Numbered from the stretch's first letter, positions 8,363 to 16,975 are shown. The stretch is 38,484 bases of DNA from Pseudoglutamicibacter albus (GCF_022346425.1 NZ_JAKRCW010000017.1:1-38484); one strand, 5' to 3'. Translations and numbers: made by a program. The notes: generated from the letters alone by a model not told the origin.

Positions 8363-8414
8363 TTTTACTCCTACCTGAAAGTCTTCTCTAAATTGGGCGA
8401 GCTAACCGCGTGGA

Positions 8415-8789
8415 TTAGCGGGCCTTCTTCTTACCGGCAACGGTCTGCTTAGGACCCTTGCGCGAGCGAGCGTTGGTCTTGGTGCGCTGACCGTGGACCG
8501 GCAGGCCCTGACGGTGACGCACACCCTGGTAGGAGCCGATTTCAACCTTGCGGCGAATATCGGCTGCAACCTCACGGCGAAGGTCACCTTCAACCGTGTA
8601 GGAGCCCTCGATGTGGTCGCGCAGCTTCACGAGCTGATCGTCGCTGAGATCCTTGATGCGCGTGTTCGGGTCGATGCCCGTTGCTTCGAGGGTCTCGGCG
8701 GCACGGGTCTTGCCCACGCCATAGATGTAGGTGAGTGCGATGATTGCGCGCTTATCGCGCGGAATATCAACACCGGCGAGACGAGCCAT
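8415..8789 (-). CDS. rpsM: 30S ribosomal protein S13
   Basis: S13 sits in the head of the small subunit, contacts the P-site tRNA and takes part in inter-subunit bridges. The protein is 124 aa, beginning [14 protein letters not shown], with the helix-hairpin-helix region [10 protein letters not shown] and the signature [18 protein letters not shown]. The basic C-terminus ends GKKKAR. GGAAGAG lies upstream of the ATG. The 162-bp gap before it contains nested hairpins. Confidence 0.99.
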   Translation of the reverse strand: MARLAGVDIPRDKRAIIALTYIYGVGKTRAAETLEATGIDPNTRIKDLSDDQLVKLRDHIEGSYTVEGDLRREVAADIRRKVEIGSYQGVRHRQGLPVHGQRTKTNARSRKGPKQTVAGKKKAR

Positions 8790-8812
8790 AGTGGTCTCTT
8801 CCTTACTGTGTT

Positions 8813-8899
8813 CAGGAGGTGTTCGGCAATACCCTCCGCACCTTCAGGTGCGGCCCCGGCCTCCTGGTAGCCCGAGGGTAGACGGTAGCGGTACTACCC
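8813..8899 (-). promoter_or_regulatory. Nested hairpins in the rpsM leader
   Basis: Between rpmJ and rpsM the minus strand can form a nested structure. The outer arms are CAGGAGG (8866-8860) and CCTCCTG (8819-8813). They enclose a perfect 7-bp hairpin, CCGCACC/GGTGCGG, at 8836-8853 with a 4-nt loop. A separate hairpin GGGTAG/CTACCC lies at 8876-8899. The outer stem ends 24 nt before the rpsM start. A role in translational control or mRNA processing is possible but unproven. Confidence 0.5.
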
Positions 8900-8951
8900 G
8901 GTACTGCTTATTTTCAATGTGTGGCGTGGTGCCGTGCGTCGACTGTTTCGC

Positions 8952-9065
8952 TTAGCCCTGGCGCTGCTTGTGGCGAGGGTTGGAGCAAATAACCATAACG
9001 ACGCCGTGACGACGAATAACGCGGCAGTCGTCGCAAATCGGCTTCACGCTCGGATGGACCTTCAC
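8952..9065 (-). CDS. rpmJ: 50S ribosomal protein L36
   Basis: L36 is the smallest large-subunit protein, a zinc-ribbon that helps fold 23S rRNA. The 37-aa product is read from a GTG at 9065 and starts [14 protein letters not shown], ending RHKQRQG then TAA. The four zinc ligands are present (Cys11, Cys14, Cys27, His32), so this is the zinc-binding (C+) form. AAGGA lies ten bases upstream of the GTG. It sits between infA and rpsM, its standard place. Confidence 0.97.
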   Translation of the reverse strand: MKVHPSVKPICDDCRVIRRHGVVMVICSNPRHKQRQG

Positions 9066-9154
9066 GTCGGTTGTGTCCTTACGTTTCTGATTGATCAGTT
9101 TTTAGTTGTTCAAACATCACGTCAGACTGCAAATTCCTCTTCAGACACAGACCA

Positions 9155-9183
9155 ACGGCGGACCCTTCCGCAGGGTTCGCCGT
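9155..9183 (-). terminator. Hairpin between infA and rpmJ
   Basis: The arms ACGGCGGACCC (9155-9165) and GGGTTCGCCGT (9173-9183) form an 11-bp stem with one G-U pair and a 7-nt loop, 17 bp after the infA stop. No U-tract follows on the minus strand, so it is more likely a partial terminator or processing site than a full stop. Confidence 0.5.
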
Positions 9184-9200
9184 GACTGGATCTTCGGAGA

Positions 9201-9422
9201 TCACTTGTAGCGGTAGACAATCCGTCCACGGTTGAGGTCATACGGGGTCAGTTCAACGACCACGCGGTCCTCGGGAAGAATTCGGATGTAGTGCTGGCGC
9301 ATCTTTCCAGAGATGGTCGCCAAAACTACGTGATCATTTTGCAAACGAACACGGAACATCGCGTTTGGCAGGGCCTCCGTAACGGTGCCCTCCAGCTCGA
9401 TGACTCCTTCTTTCTTACCCAT
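9201..9422 (-). CDS. infA: Translation initiation factor IF-1
   Basis: IF-1 binds the ribosomal A site during initiation. The product is 73 aa, the normal length, beginning [12 protein letters not shown]. It is a single OB (S1-like) fold with [19 protein letters not shown] and [16 protein letters not shown], ending RGRIVYRYK. The open frame extends 16 codons upstream, but those residues are not IF-1-like. GGAGG lies unusually close to this ATG (two bases between). The gene begins a new transcription unit after map. Confidence 0.97.
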   Translation of the reverse strand: MGKKEGVIELEGTVTEALPNAMFRVRLQNDHVVLATISGKMRQHYIRILPEDRVVVELTPYDLNRGRIVYRYK

Positions 9423-9471
9423 ATCCTCCGCTAACGTCCGAACCCGCCAACACCACGAGCGTGATGCCAAC

Positions 9472-9533
9472 GGATAGCGATGATTGACCAGCTACTTTGC
9501 ACGTTAAATGCGTGGCAAAGCAACCAGCTATCC
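9472..9533 (-). promoter_or_regulatory. Structured leader of infA
   Basis: Inverted arms GGATAGC (9472-9478) and GCTATCC (9527-9533) enclose an inner hairpin at 9495-9520, where CTTTGCACG pairs with CGTGGCAAAG with a one-base bulge. The inner hairpin would be near the 5' end of the infA transcript. The outer upper arm overlaps the expected transcription start, so it may act at DNA level instead. Confidence 0.4.
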
Positions 9534-9563
9534 ATCCTAGCCCACTAGCACATATTCAAGCAA
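9534..9563 (-). promoter_or_regulatory. Candidate infA promoter
   Basis: The -35-like TTGCTT (9563-9558) and -10-like TAGGAT (9539-9534) have an 18-bp spacer. They lie 112-141 bp before infA and just after map. The position agrees with infA starting its own cluster through to rplQ. Confidence 0.5.
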
Positions 9564-9614
9564 CCGCGTGTGAGGCGGATCGCCCTCGCGTGCCGGCCAC
9601 TACTGGCGCGTGTG

Positions 9615-10433
9615 CTAGGCCTGAACCGGCGCCGGGGTGACGCCGTAGCGAGCTAGGTCAGCGGCGCCGCCGTCTTCTGCGGTCGATACCCAGATTCCGC
9701 CACGGTGGATCAGTACCGTGTGTTCCCACTGCGAGGCCCGGCCACCATCGGTAGTGACCACGGTCCAGTCATCGGCCAACGTCTTGGTATCCAAGCTTCC
9801 AGTGACCAGCATCGGCTCGATTGCTAGCGCCATGCCCGGCTTGATGCGCGGGCCGCGGTAGTCCGCGGCGTAGTTGAGAACATCCGGGGCCATATGCATC
9901 TCGGAGCCGATCCCGTGGCCGCAGTAGTCCTCGAGGATCCCTAGATCATGCCCGCCCTGTTGGTGCACCGACGCCTCGATCGCCTGCCCGATCTGCCCCA
10001 CGAAACGGGCCGATGCGGCCGCAGCGATGCCAGCCCACATCGCCTCATGCGTGATGTCAGACAAGCGTCGGTCCGCCTCCGATGGCTTACCGATCAGAAC
10101 CGTGCGTGCAGAATCGGCATGCCAACCATCGACGATCGCGCCACCGTCGATCTTCAGAACATCGCCGTCCTCAAGGACCTTCTCCCCCGGGATCCCGTGA
10201 ACAACCTCTTCATTGACGGAAGCGCAGATCGTGGCCGGAAAACCGTAATACCCCAAGAAGTTACTTTTCGCCCCGTGGCGGTCAAGCACTCCGCGGAACA
10301 CCTGATCCAGCTCCAGCGTGGTCACTCCAGGCTTAGCTGCGGCGACCGTCTCATCGAGTGCCTCACGTAAAACCACACCCGCATCAGCCATCCGCTTCAG
10401 CTCCGCCGGCTTCTTGTATTCAATCGAGCGCAC
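9615..10433 (-). CDS. map: Type I methionine aminopeptidase
   Basis: This enzyme removes the initiator methionine from nascent proteins. From the GTG at 10433 the product is 272 aa, starting VRSIEYKKPAELKRM. An upstream 20-residue extension in frame is Arg/Val-rich and unlike the family. All metal ligands of the pita-bread fold are visible: Asp in LKIDGG, Asp in GWHADSART, His in GHGIGSEMH, Glu in AIEPML and Glu in QWEHTVLI. The substrate-side His is in EVVHGIPG. GGAGG lies nine bases before the start. It follows adk as usual, but a strong terminator stands between them. Confidence 0.96.
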   Translation of the reverse strand: MRSIEYKKPAELKRMADAGVVLREALDETVAAAKPGVTTLELDQVFRGVLDRHGAKSNFLGYYGFPATICASVNEEVVHGIPGEKVLEDGDVLKIDGGAIVDGWHADSARTVLIGKPSEADRRLSDITHEAMWAGIAAAASARFVGQIGQAIEASVHQQGGHDLGILEDYCGHGIGSEMHMAPDVLNYAADYRGPRIKPGMALAIEPMLVTGSLDTKTLADDWTVVTTDGGRASQWEHTVLIHRGGIWVSTAEDGGAADLARYGVTPAPVQA

Positions 10434-10474
10434 CCTAGCGCCCCTCCTCCATACTCCAGAAACGAAACAAACAA

Positions 10475-10511
10475 GCGGCGCCCGGCCCCGCAAACGAGGA
10501 CCGGGCGCCGC
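10475..10511 (-). terminator. Intrinsic terminator between adk and map
   Basis: A perfect 11-bp stem, GCGGCGCCCGG/CCGGGCGCCGC, with a 15-nt loop is followed on the minus strand by TTGTTTGTTTCGTTT. It begins 43 bp past the adk stop and ends only 42 bp before map. A weak promoter (CTTGTT, 16 bp, TATGGA) could lie within its T-rich tail. Confidence 0.85.
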
Positions 10512-10554
10512 CCAAACAATCTCTAAACCTTCAACGCTTCAGGCCTTCTGAAAA

Positions 10555-11124
10555 TTAGGCCTTCAACGCGTTCACGATGCGTCCGGTGACCTCATCGAGC
10601 TCACCGAGGCCATCGACCTCACGGACCAGGCCGCGTTCACGGTAGGCCGCAACCACATCGGCGGTCTGCTCCTTGTAGACCGTCAAACGGTGGCGAATGA
10701 CCTCTTCGGTGTCATCCTCACGGCCCTCGATCTCTGCACGCTTCAGAAGACGCTTAACCAGTTCGTCCTCATCTGCTGCCAGCAAGATGACTGCATCAAG
10801 CTCCTGGCCTTTGGCCTTCAAAACCTCATCGAGAAACTCAACCTGAGCAACCGTACGTGGGTAGCCATCCAGCAAGAAGCCGTCCTTGACGTCATCCTGG
10901 GCCAGACGGTCTTCAACCATCGAGTTCGTGACCGAGTCCGGAACGTAGTCCCCGCGATCCATGTACTTCTTCGCCTCAACACCCAGCGGGGTCATTTTTT
11001 TCACGTTGGCCCGGAAAATGTCGCCGGTCGAGATCGATACAACACCCAAACCCTCGGTGATACGTGCAGCCTGAGTACCCTTACCTGAGCCCGGAGGGCC
11101 AACAATCAACAAACGCTTTGTCAT
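10555..11124 (-). CDS. adk: Adenylate kinase
   Basis: This enzyme catalyses ATP + AMP = 2 ADP. The protein is 189 aa, the short form with a reduced LID lacking the zinc-finger cysteines. The P-loop is GPPGSGKGTQ at residues 9-18. The AMP-binding segment is STGDIFRANV and the signature block is GFLLDGYPRTVAQ. The start ATG overlaps the secY stop (ATGA), showing translational coupling. The secY-adk-map order is standard. Confidence 0.98.
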   Translation of the reverse strand: MTKRLLIVGPPGSGKGTQAARITEGLGVVSISTGDIFRANVKKMTPLGVEAKKYMDRGDYVPDSVTNSMVEDRLAQDDVKDGFLLDGYPRTVAQVEFLDEVLKAKGQELDAVILLAADEDELVKRLLKRAEIEGREDDTEEVIRHRLTVYKEQTADVVAAYRERGLVREVDGLGELDEVTGRIVNALKA

Positions 11125-12428
11125 CGCAGAAGTCCTTCGTAGTGTCGTTGCTGCATCTGAGCGTTGATCTGCTTGACCGTCTCAAGACCAACACCAACCA
11201 TAATCAGCAGCGAGGTACCACCGAATGGGAAGTTTTGGTTTGCCCCGACCGAAACCAACGCAACCACTGGGATGATCGCGATCAACGCCAAGTAGACGGC
11301 GCCAGCAAACGTAATACGGGACGAGACGTAGCTCAGATACTTAGCGGTCGGCTCGCCCGCGCGGATGCCCGGAATAAAGCCGCCGTACTTCTTCATGTCG
11401 TCTGCAACATCAACCGGGTTGAACGTGATGGAGACGTAGAAATAAGTGAAACCGAACACCAGCAGCAGGTACAGAACCATGTGCAGTGGCGCCGAGGTGG
11501 TAGCGAGGTTAGCGTTGATCCACTCAACCCAGCCAGGCATATTGCCCTGCGGGTCCTGGTTGAACTGGACCATCATCATCGGCAGCGTCAGCAGCGAGGA
11601 CGCGAAGATCACCGGGATCACGCCGGCCATGTTGACCTTGATCGGGATGTACGTGGAGGTACCGCCCACCGTGCGGCGACCAATCATTCGCTTGGCGTAC
11701 TGAACAGGTACGCGACGCTGCGACTGCTCAACGAAGACCACACAACCCAGAACCACGAGGCCAAGGATGATCACGACGATGAAGATGAACCAGCCCTTCT
11801 GCTGAAGGATGTTCATCATCGAACCTGGGAAGCCAGCGACGATCGAAACGAAGATCAGCAAGGACATACCGTTACCGACACCGCGTTCGGTTGCCAGCTC
11901 ACCGAGCCACATGATGAAGACCGTACCGGCGGTGAGCGCGACGATCGCAAGCGAAATAGTCCACAGAGTGCTCTCCGGGAAGATCTCAACAGGGCAACCC
12001 GGGAACAGGTTGCCGGTGTTAGCGAGCGTGACCAATGTGGTGGCCTGCAAAAGGCCCAAACCGACCGTGAGGTAACGCGTGTACTGAGTCAGCTTCGCCT
12101 GGCCAGCTTGGCCCTCCTTATGGAGGGCTTCAAAGTGCGGGACAACCACGCGCAACAACTGCACAATAATGGAGGCAGTAATGTAGGGCATAATGCCCAT
12201 CGCAAGGATCGAAACCTGCAGCAGCGCGCCACCGGAGAACAAGTTAACGAACTCGTAGAGACCACCCGTGGTCTCTGAGATCGCTAGACACTGGTTGACC
12301 GCGGAATAGTCCACACCTGGGGACGGAATGAAAACGCCGATGCGGTAAACGATGATAATGCCGATCGTAAACAGCAGTTTGCGCCGCAGATCTGGGGTTT
12401 TGAAAACCCTTGATATTGCGCTCAGCAC
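11121..12428 (-). CDS. secY: Protein translocase subunit SecY
   Basis: SecY forms the protein-conducting channel of the Sec translocase in the plasma membrane. The protein is 435 aa, with ten predicted membrane helices alternating with charged loops. It begins with RVFKTPDLRRKLLFTIGI, the usual cytoplasmic N-terminus. The plug region FSGGALLQVSILAMGIMPYI and the cytoplasmic loop with QSQRRVPVQYAKR are both present. The start codon is GTG with AAGGAG seven bases upstream. It has its own promoter region after the rplO terminator and is coupled to adk by ATGA. Confidence 0.98.
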   Translation of the reverse strand: MLSAISRVFKTPDLRRKLLFTIGIIIVYRIGVFIPSPGVDYSAVNQCLAISETTGGLYEFVNLFSGGALLQVSILAMGIMPYITASIIVQLLRVVVPHFEALHKEGQAGQAKLTQYTRYLTVGLGLLQATTLVTLANTGNLFPGCPVEIFPESTLWTISLAIVALTAGTVFIMWLGELATERGVGNGMSLLIFVSIVAGFPGSMMNILQQKGWFIFIVVIILGLVVLGCVVFVEQSQRRVPVQYAKRMIGRRTVGGTSTYIPIKVNMAGVIPVIFASSLLTLPMMMVQFNQDPQGNMPGWVEWINANLATTSAPLHMVLYLLLVFGFTYFYVSITFNPVDVADDMKKYGGFIPGIRAGEPTAKYLSYVSSRITFAGAVYLALIAIIPVVALVSVGANQNFPFGGTSLLIMVGVGLETVKQINAQMQQRHYEGLLR

Positions 12429-12462
12429 GCGTGGACTCCTTGCATGTGGACTATCTAGCTGC

Positions 12463-12488
12463 GTTCTTAGGACACAACTGTCCAGAAC
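12463..12488 (-). promoter_or_regulatory. Hairpin in the secY leader
   Basis: The arms GTTCT-TA-GGACA and TGTCC-AGAAC form a 10-bp stem with a two-base bulge and a CAAC loop. It ends 34 bp before the secY GTG, close to the expected 5' end of the transcript. It is not followed by a U-tract, so mRNA stability or translational control is likelier than termination. Confidence 0.4.
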
Positions 12489-12505
12489 ACAGTAAAGCTC
12501 TTGGG

Positions 12506-12562
12506 ATTCTACCGCTAAGTGTAAGCCGGGGCTAATCTATCACCTGATAATTTCCAGGGAAA
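12506..12562 (-). promoter_or_regulatory. Candidate tandem promoters for secY-adk
   Basis: Two overlapping elements are visible on the minus strand. The first is TTTCCC (12562-12557), 17 bp, TAGATT (12539-12534). The second is TTAGCC (12535-12530), 18 bp, TAGAAT (12511-12506). Both lie downstream of the rplO terminator and give leaders of about 70-100 nt. Confidence 0.5.
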
Positions 12563-12622
12563 CTCTTTGCGCAAGCGCGAAACGCAGGCCCTCGGCACAC
12601 GGGGCAGAAAACATAGGTGAGA

Positions 12623-12661
12623 AAGGGGGCCTCTCCCGACTTCTACGGAAGAGGCCCCCTT
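12623..12661 (-). terminator. Intrinsic terminator after rplO
   Basis: A perfect 12-bp stem, AAGGGGGCCTCT/AGAGGCCCCCTT, with a 15-nt loop lies 52 bp past the rplO stop. A short TTTCTC follows. It separates the spc ribosomal-protein genes from secY. Confidence 0.85.
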
Positions 12662-12713
12662 GACGAAGAGCGCTATGTGAGAGTCATCCGCTCACACAAC
12701 ACCCAACGAATCA

Positions 12714-13172
12714 TTAGACGGTGGTAGCGGAACCGCCAGCTGCCTGGATCTTCTCAGAAGCCGATGCGGAGAAGGCGTTGACCTTCACATCGAGCTTCAC
12801 GTTCAGTTCGCCGGTGCCAAGCACCTTGACTGGCTGGTTCTTGCGTACCGCGCCCTTAGCAACGAGTGCCTCAACGGTGACCTCGCCGCCCTCTGGGAAC
12901 AGTTCCTCAAGGCGGGTCAGGTTCACAACCTGGTACTCGGTGCGGAATGGGTTCTTGAAGCCGCGGAGCTTCGGCAGGCGCATGTGCAGCGGAAGCTGAC
13001 CGCCCTGGAAGCCTGCAGGTACCTGGCGACGAGCCTTGGTGCCCTTGGTACCGCGACCTGCGGTCTTACCCTTGGATGCTTCACCACGGCCAACGCGAGT
13101 CTTGGACTTGCGGGAACCTGGTGCCGGGGCAAGATCGTGGATCTTGATCGGGTTCTCAGTGTTCTCAGACAT
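12714..13172 (-). CDS. rplO: 50S ribosomal protein L15
   Basis: L15 is a late-assembly large-subunit protein. The protein is 152 aa. The glycine-rich N-terminal tail contains [17 protein letters not shown] and the core contains [26 protein letters not shown] lies within the 3' end of rpmD, ten bases before the ATG; the two genes are separated by two bases. It is the last gene before the spc terminator. Confidence 0.98.
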   Translation of the reverse strand: MSENTENPIKIHDLAPAPGSRKSKTRVGRGEASKGKTAGRGTKGTKARRQVPAGFQGGQLPLHMRLPKLRGFKNPFRTEYQVVNLTRLEELFPEGGEVTVEALVAKGAVRKNQPVKVLGTGELNVKLDVKVNAFSASASEKIQAAGGSATTV

Positions 13173-13174
13173 GG

Positions 13175-13378
13175 TTACTTGGCCTCCTCGACCTCAACCA
13201 GGTGCTTCACCTTGTTCACCATGCCAACGGTTACTGCGTCTGCGGTGCGCTCAACCGTGTGGCCGATGCGCTTGAGACCCAGCGAGCGGACCGTCTCACG
13301 CTGTGCCGGGGTGCGGCCAGCGACGGAACGAACAAGGGTGATGTTCAGCTTTGCATCAGACGGAGTCAGGTTCTTCAT
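13175..13378 (-). CDS. rpmD: 50S ribosomal protein L30
   Basis: L30 is a small large-subunit protein. The product is 67 aa, with [20 protein letters not shown] and a C-terminal [14 protein letters not shown], at the upper end of the family length. It lies two bases after rpsE and two bases before rplO, so the genes are tightly coupled. Confidence 0.97.
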   Translation of the reverse strand: MKNLTPSDAKLNITLVRSVAGRTPAQRETVRSLGLKRIGHTVERTADAVTVGMVNKVKHLVEVEEAK

Positions 13379-13380
13379 AA

Positions 13381-14082
13381 TTAGGCACCTGCCTTCGCGT
13401 TCTGCATCTTGCGGATCATCGCGCTTGGAGCAACCTCATCGAGGGCCAAGCCGCGGCGAGCAGCGACAGCTGCTGGCTCTTCAAGCGACTTCAGCGCAGC
13501 GATGGTGCCGTGCACGATGTTGATCTGGTTCGTGGAGCCCATCGACTTGGACAGCACGTCGTGAATGCCAGCGCATTCGAGTACTGCACGAACCGGACCG
13601 CCAGCGATAACACCAGTACCCTCAGCGGCCGGGACAAGGAGAACGACGCCTGCAGCGGCTTCGCCCTTGACGCGGTGCGGGATGGTGGTGCCAACGCGTG
13701 GAACGCGGAAGAAGTTCTTCTTAGCTTCTTCCACACCCTTCTGGATGGCTGCTGGAACTTCCTTGGCCTTACCGTAGCCGACGCCAACCATGCCGTTGCC
13801 GTCACCTACTACGACAAGAGCGGTGAAGCTGAAGCGACGACCACCCTTGACAACCTTGGAAACACGGTTAATGGTTACGACGCGCTCGAGGAACTTGTCT
13901 TTGTCTTCGTCCTGGCCACGGCGGTTGTCACGGCCACGGCCGCGATCTTCGCCACGTCCACGGCCTTCACCGCGACCGCGGCCTTCGCCACGTCCGCGAC
14001 GCTGACCGGCGTCTTTCTGCTCTTCGCCCTGGGTTTTGTTCTGCTCTTCCACAGGGGCTTCGTTCTTCATTTCTTCACTCAC
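13381..14082 (-). CDS. rpsE: 30S ribosomal protein S5 with RG-rich N-terminal extension
   Basis: S5 helps maintain decoding accuracy. The protein is 233 aa, some 60 longer than E. coli S5. Residues 1-27 are acidic, residues 28-56 are an Arg-Gly-Glu repeat (GRGRGE units; coding bases 13915-14001), and a charged linker follows. The S5 core starts near residue 63 with [18 protein letters not shown] and includes [17 protein letters not shown] and [11 protein letters not shown]. The GTG start overlaps the rplR stop (GTGA). Extended S5 proteins occur in actinobacteria; the regular RG repeat is notable. Confidence 0.97.
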   Translation of the reverse strand: MSEEMKNEAPVEEQNKTQGEEQKDAGQRRGRGEGRGRGEGRGRGEDRGRGRDNRRGQDEDKDKFLERVVTINRVSKVVKGGRRFSFTALVVVGDGNGMVGVGYGKAKEVPAAIQKGVEEAKKNFFRVPRVGTTIPHRVKGEAAAGVVLLVPAAEGTGVIAGGPVRAVLECAGIHDVLSKSMGSTNQINIVHGTIAALKSLEEPAAVAARRGLALDEVAPSAMIRKMQNAKAGA

Positions 14083-14450
14083 AGTGCCAGCCCACCTTCA
14101 CGCGCGCCTTCGGCGACCGCGGCCACGCGGCCGTGATACTTGTTACCGCCGCGGTCGAAAACCACGGCTTCGATACCGGCTGCCTTCGCGCGTTCAGCGA
14201 TGAGTTCGCCAACACGCTTAGCCTTTGCGGTCTTGTCACCCTCGAAAGCACGAATATCGGCTTCCATGGTGCGGGCGGACGCGAGCGTCACGCCGCGGCC
14301 ATCGTCCACGATCTGCGCGACAATGTGGCGCGCGGAGCGGGATACGACGAGGCGCGGACGGACAGCGGTGCCCACGATGTGCTTGCGCACACGAGCGTGA
14401 CGACGGCTGCGGGAGGCAGCCCGGGAGCTCTTCTTTGTAGCCAGAGCCAT
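14079..14450 (-). CDS. rplR: 50S ribosomal protein L18
   Basis: L18 binds 5S rRNA with L5. From the ATG at 14450 the product is 123 aa, starting [23 protein letters not shown]. It has the conserved [20 protein letters not shown] and a C-terminal [30 protein letters not shown] two codons earlier (14456) overlaps the rplF stop and is an alternative start. The homologues' MA-start favours the ATG. It overlaps rpsE by four bases. Confidence 0.96.
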   Translation of the reverse strand: MALATKKSSRAASRSRRHARVRKHIVGTAVRPRLVVSRSARHIVAQIVDDGRGVTLASARTMEADIRAFEGDKTAKAKRVGELIAERAKAAGIEAVVFDRGGNKYHGRVAAVAEGAREGGLAL

Positions 14451-14452
14451 AG

Positions 14453-14989
14453 TCACTTACCTGCCTTTCCGACCTTGCGGCGGATGACTTCGCCCTCGTA
14501 CTTGATGCCCTTACCCTTGTAAGGATCTTGCTTACGGAGCTTGTGGATTTTCGCGGCGGCTTCGCCGACGCGCTGCTTGTCGATACCCGAAACGGTCACC
14601 TTGTTGGTGCCTTCCACGGTGTAGGTCACGCCTTCGGCGGCCTTCACCATGATGGGGTGCGAGAAGCCGAGCTGGAACTCGAGATCCTGGCCCTTGGCCA
14701 TAACGCGGTAACCGGTACCGGTGATTTCGAGTTTCTTGGAGTAGCCCTCGGTGACACCTACGATCATGTTGTTGATCAAGGTGCGGGTCAGGCCGTGCTG
14801 GCCGCGGGTTTCACGCTCGTCATCCGGACGTTCGACCTTGACGGTGTTCTCTTCCTGAGAAACAGTCAGCATCGATGGAACGGTGTGGGAGAGTTCGCCC
14901 TTTGGGCCCTTCACGGAAACCTCTTGGCCGTCGATCTTGACCTCGACGCCCGAGGGAATGGTGATCGGAAGACGTCCGATACGTGACAT
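14453..14989 (-). CDS. rplF: 50S ribosomal protein L6
   Basis: L6 lies near the factor-binding site and sarcin-ricin loop. The protein is 178 aa, with the two repeated L6 domains. It starts [17 protein letters not shown] and has [12 protein letters not shown], the linker [18 protein letters not shown] and the C-terminal signature [20 protein letters not shown]. It lies 17 bp after rpsH. Confidence 0.98.
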   Translation of the reverse strand: MSRIGRLPITIPSGVEVKIDGQEVSVKGPKGELSHTVPSMLTVSQEENTVKVERPDDERETRGQHGLTRTLINNMIVGVTEGYSKKLEITGTGYRVMAKGQDLEFQLGFSHPIMVKAAEGVTYTVEGTNKVTVSGIDKQRVGEAAAKIHKLRKQDPYKGKGIKYEGEVIRRKVGKAGK

Positions 14990-15006
14990 AGTGTCTTCCC
15001 CTTCCC

Positions 15007-15405
15007 TTACCAGACGTAAGCGACGACTTCGCCGCCAACGCCCTTGGACTCTGCCTGCCGGTCGGTGAGAAGACCGGAAGACGTGGACAGGATCGCGATG
15101 CCAAGACCACCCAATACCTTAGGCAGCTCAGTGGACTTCGCGTAGACGCGCAAGCCCGGCTTGGACACGCGGCGTACGCCTGCGATGGCGCGCTCACGGT
15201 TTGGGCCGAACTTCAGGTCAATCTTGAGGTTCTTACCAACGCGGGCTTCCTCTTCGGCGTAGTCGGCGATGTAGCCTTCAGCCTTGAGGATTTCCGCGAT
15301 GCGGACCTTCAGCTTGGAGGACGGCATGGTGACGTCCTCATGGTGTGCAGAGTTCGCGTTGCGCAGACGCGTCAGCATGTCTGCGACCGGATCTGTCATG
15401 GTCAT
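15007..15405 (-). CDS. rpsH: 30S ribosomal protein S8
   Basis: S8 is a primary 16S rRNA binder. In E. coli it also represses its own operon. The protein is 132 aa, beginning [19 protein letters not shown], with [13 protein letters not shown] and the C-terminal block [21 protein letters not shown] second ATG two codons in is an alternative start. It directly follows rplE with a 79-bp gap, so the S14 gene often found here is missing. Confidence 0.98.
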   Translation of the reverse strand: MTMTDPVADMLTRLRNANSAHHEDVTMPSSKLKVRIAEILKAEGYIADYAEEEARVGKNLKIDLKFGPNRERAIAGVRRVSKPGLRVYAKSTELPKVLGGLGIAILSTSSGLLTDRQAESKGVGGEVVAYVW

Positions 15406-15484
15406 GTGGGCTTGTGCCCTTCCTCGTCGGGGTTTCCTCGCTGCCTGTTAGGGCTTGTTGCTAAGGACCTTCGACGTAGTTGGT

Positions 15485-16054
15485 TTAGTTTTCGTTCTTG
15501 AACGGGAAGCCCAGCGCCTTGAGCAGTGCGCGGCCTTCTTCGTCGGTCTTAGCGGTGGTCACGAGGGTGATGTCCATACCGCGGGTGCGGTCGATCTTGT
15601 CTGGATCGATTTCATGGAACATAACCTGCTCGGTCAGACCGAAGGTGTAGTTCCCGTTGCCGTCGAACTGTTTAGGGTTCAGACCACGGAAGTCACGGAT
15701 ACGTGGCAGTGCCAGCGTGACGAGGCGGTCAACGAACTCCCACATGCGGTCGTTGCGCAGGGTCGCGTAGGCGCCGATTGGCATGCCTTCGCGCAGCTTG
15801 AACTGTGCAATCGACTTACGAGCCTTGGATACAAGTGGCTTCTGGCCAGTGATCGCGGTCAGGTCGCGTACTGCGCCTTCGATGACCTTCGAGTCACGTG
15901 CGGCTTCGCCAACGCCCATGTTCACAACGACCTTCACAAGGCCTGGAACTTCCATGACGTTCTTGTAGTCGAACTGCTTCTGCAGTTCGTCGCGGATCTC
16001 GTCGCGGTACTTCGTCTTCAGACGCGGCTGGATCTTGGTAGTGGTCTCAGTCAT
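15485..16054 (-). CDS. rplE: 50S ribosomal protein L5
   Basis: L5 binds 5S rRNA and contacts the P-site tRNA. The product is 189 aa from the ATG at 16054, starting [19 protein letters not shown]. It has the conserved [38 protein letters not shown] and [20 protein letters not shown]. The stop of rplX and this ATG share a base (TGATG). A GTG one codon earlier is possible, but AAGGA is better placed for the ATG. Confidence 0.97.
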   Translation of the reverse strand: MTETTTKIQPRLKTKYRDEIRDELQKQFDYKNVMEVPGLVKVVVNMGVGEAARDSKVIEGAVRDLTAITGQKPLVSKARKSIAQFKLREGMPIGAYATLRNDRMWEFVDRLVTLALPRIRDFRGLNPKQFDGNGNYTFGLTEQVMFHEIDPDKIDRTRGMDITLVTTAKTDEEGRALLKALGFPFKNEN

Positions 16055-16398
16055 CACAGATCCTTCCCGGAAGCCTTGGCGTAACGAACGCGGACGGTCT
16101 TTTCGCGGCCGTCCTTGGTTACGGTTTCGAGGCGGAAACCAACACGGGTTGGCTTCTTGGTTTCTGGGTCAACGATCGCGACGTTGGATACGTGGATCGG
16201 TGCCTCTACCTTCTCGATGCCGCCGGTCTTGGAACCGCGGTCAGTCTGGCCTACTCGGTTGTGCTTGGTGACGACGTTGACGCCTTCAACAATCACGCGC
16301 TGCTCAGACGGGATAACCTTCAGAACCTTGCCCTGCAGCCCCTTGTCCTTGCCGGACAGGACCTGTACCAGGTCGTCTTTCTTGATCTTTGCACCCAT
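16054..16398 (-). CDS. rplX: 50S ribosomal protein L24
   Basis: L24 nucleates large-subunit assembly. The product is 114 aa with a KOW motif, [20 protein letters not shown], near the N-terminus and [12 protein letters not shown] in the centre. GGAGG lies 11 bases upstream of the ATG, within the end of rplN. It lies 3 bp after rplN and overlaps rplE by one base. Confidence 0.98.
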   Translation of the reverse strand: MGAKIKKDDLVQVLSGKDKGLQGKVLKVIPSEQRVIVEGVNVVTKHNRVGQTDRGSKTGGIEKVEAPIHVSNVAIVDPETKKPTRVGFRLETVTKDGREKTVRVRYAKASGKDL

Positions 16399-16401
16399 GA
16401 G

Positions 16402-16770
16402 TCAGAGCACCTCCGGCGCCAGCGAAACGATCTTCATGAAACGCTTATCGCGCAGCTCGCGGGCGACTGGCCCGAAGATACGCGTACCGCGTGGCTCGTT
16501 GTCGTTCTTGAGGATTACGGCTGCGTTTTCGTCGAACTTGATGTACGAACCGTCAACGCGGCGACGTTCCTTCTTGGTACGGACGACGACGGCTTTGACG
16601 ACGTCGCCCTTCTTCACGTTTCCGCCAGGGATCGCGTCCTTGACGGTGGCGACGATGACGTCACCAATTCCTGCATAGCGACGGTTGGTTCCGCCGAGAA
16701 CGCGGATGGCCAGGATTTCCTTGGCGCCCGTGTTGTCGGCGACCTTCAGTCGCGATTCCTGCTGAATCAC
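16402..16770 (-). CDS. rplN: 50S ribosomal protein L14
   Basis: L14 contributes to inter-subunit bridges. The product is 122 aa, the standard length, beginning [18 protein letters not shown], with [20 protein letters not shown] near the C-terminus. The start codon is GTG with AGGAGAG just upstream. It is the first gene of the spc cluster and has a long (~315 nt) leader. Confidence 0.98.
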   Translation of the reverse strand: MIQQESRLKVADNTGAKEILAIRVLGGTNRRYAGIGDVIVATVKDAIPGGNVKKGDVVKAVVVRTKKERRRVDGSYIKFDENAAVILKNDNEPRGTRIFGPVARELRDKRFMKIVSLAPEVL

Positions 16771-16975
16771 TAGTCTCTCCTGTGTCTCGCTGGTTCTTCG
16801 TACTCGAAGCCTTGCGGAACGGAATGAATGGACTTCTCAGACCATCGCTTACCCCTGAACCCATGCGTCGGGCAGGTGTGCTGCTCCAGTGGAGGGGTTC
16901 AAGGCCGAGGCTTTCGGTCTGAGCCCGTGCTTGAGATACGCAAGCCGCCGATGGTGTGGCTGGCTGATCTTCAGT

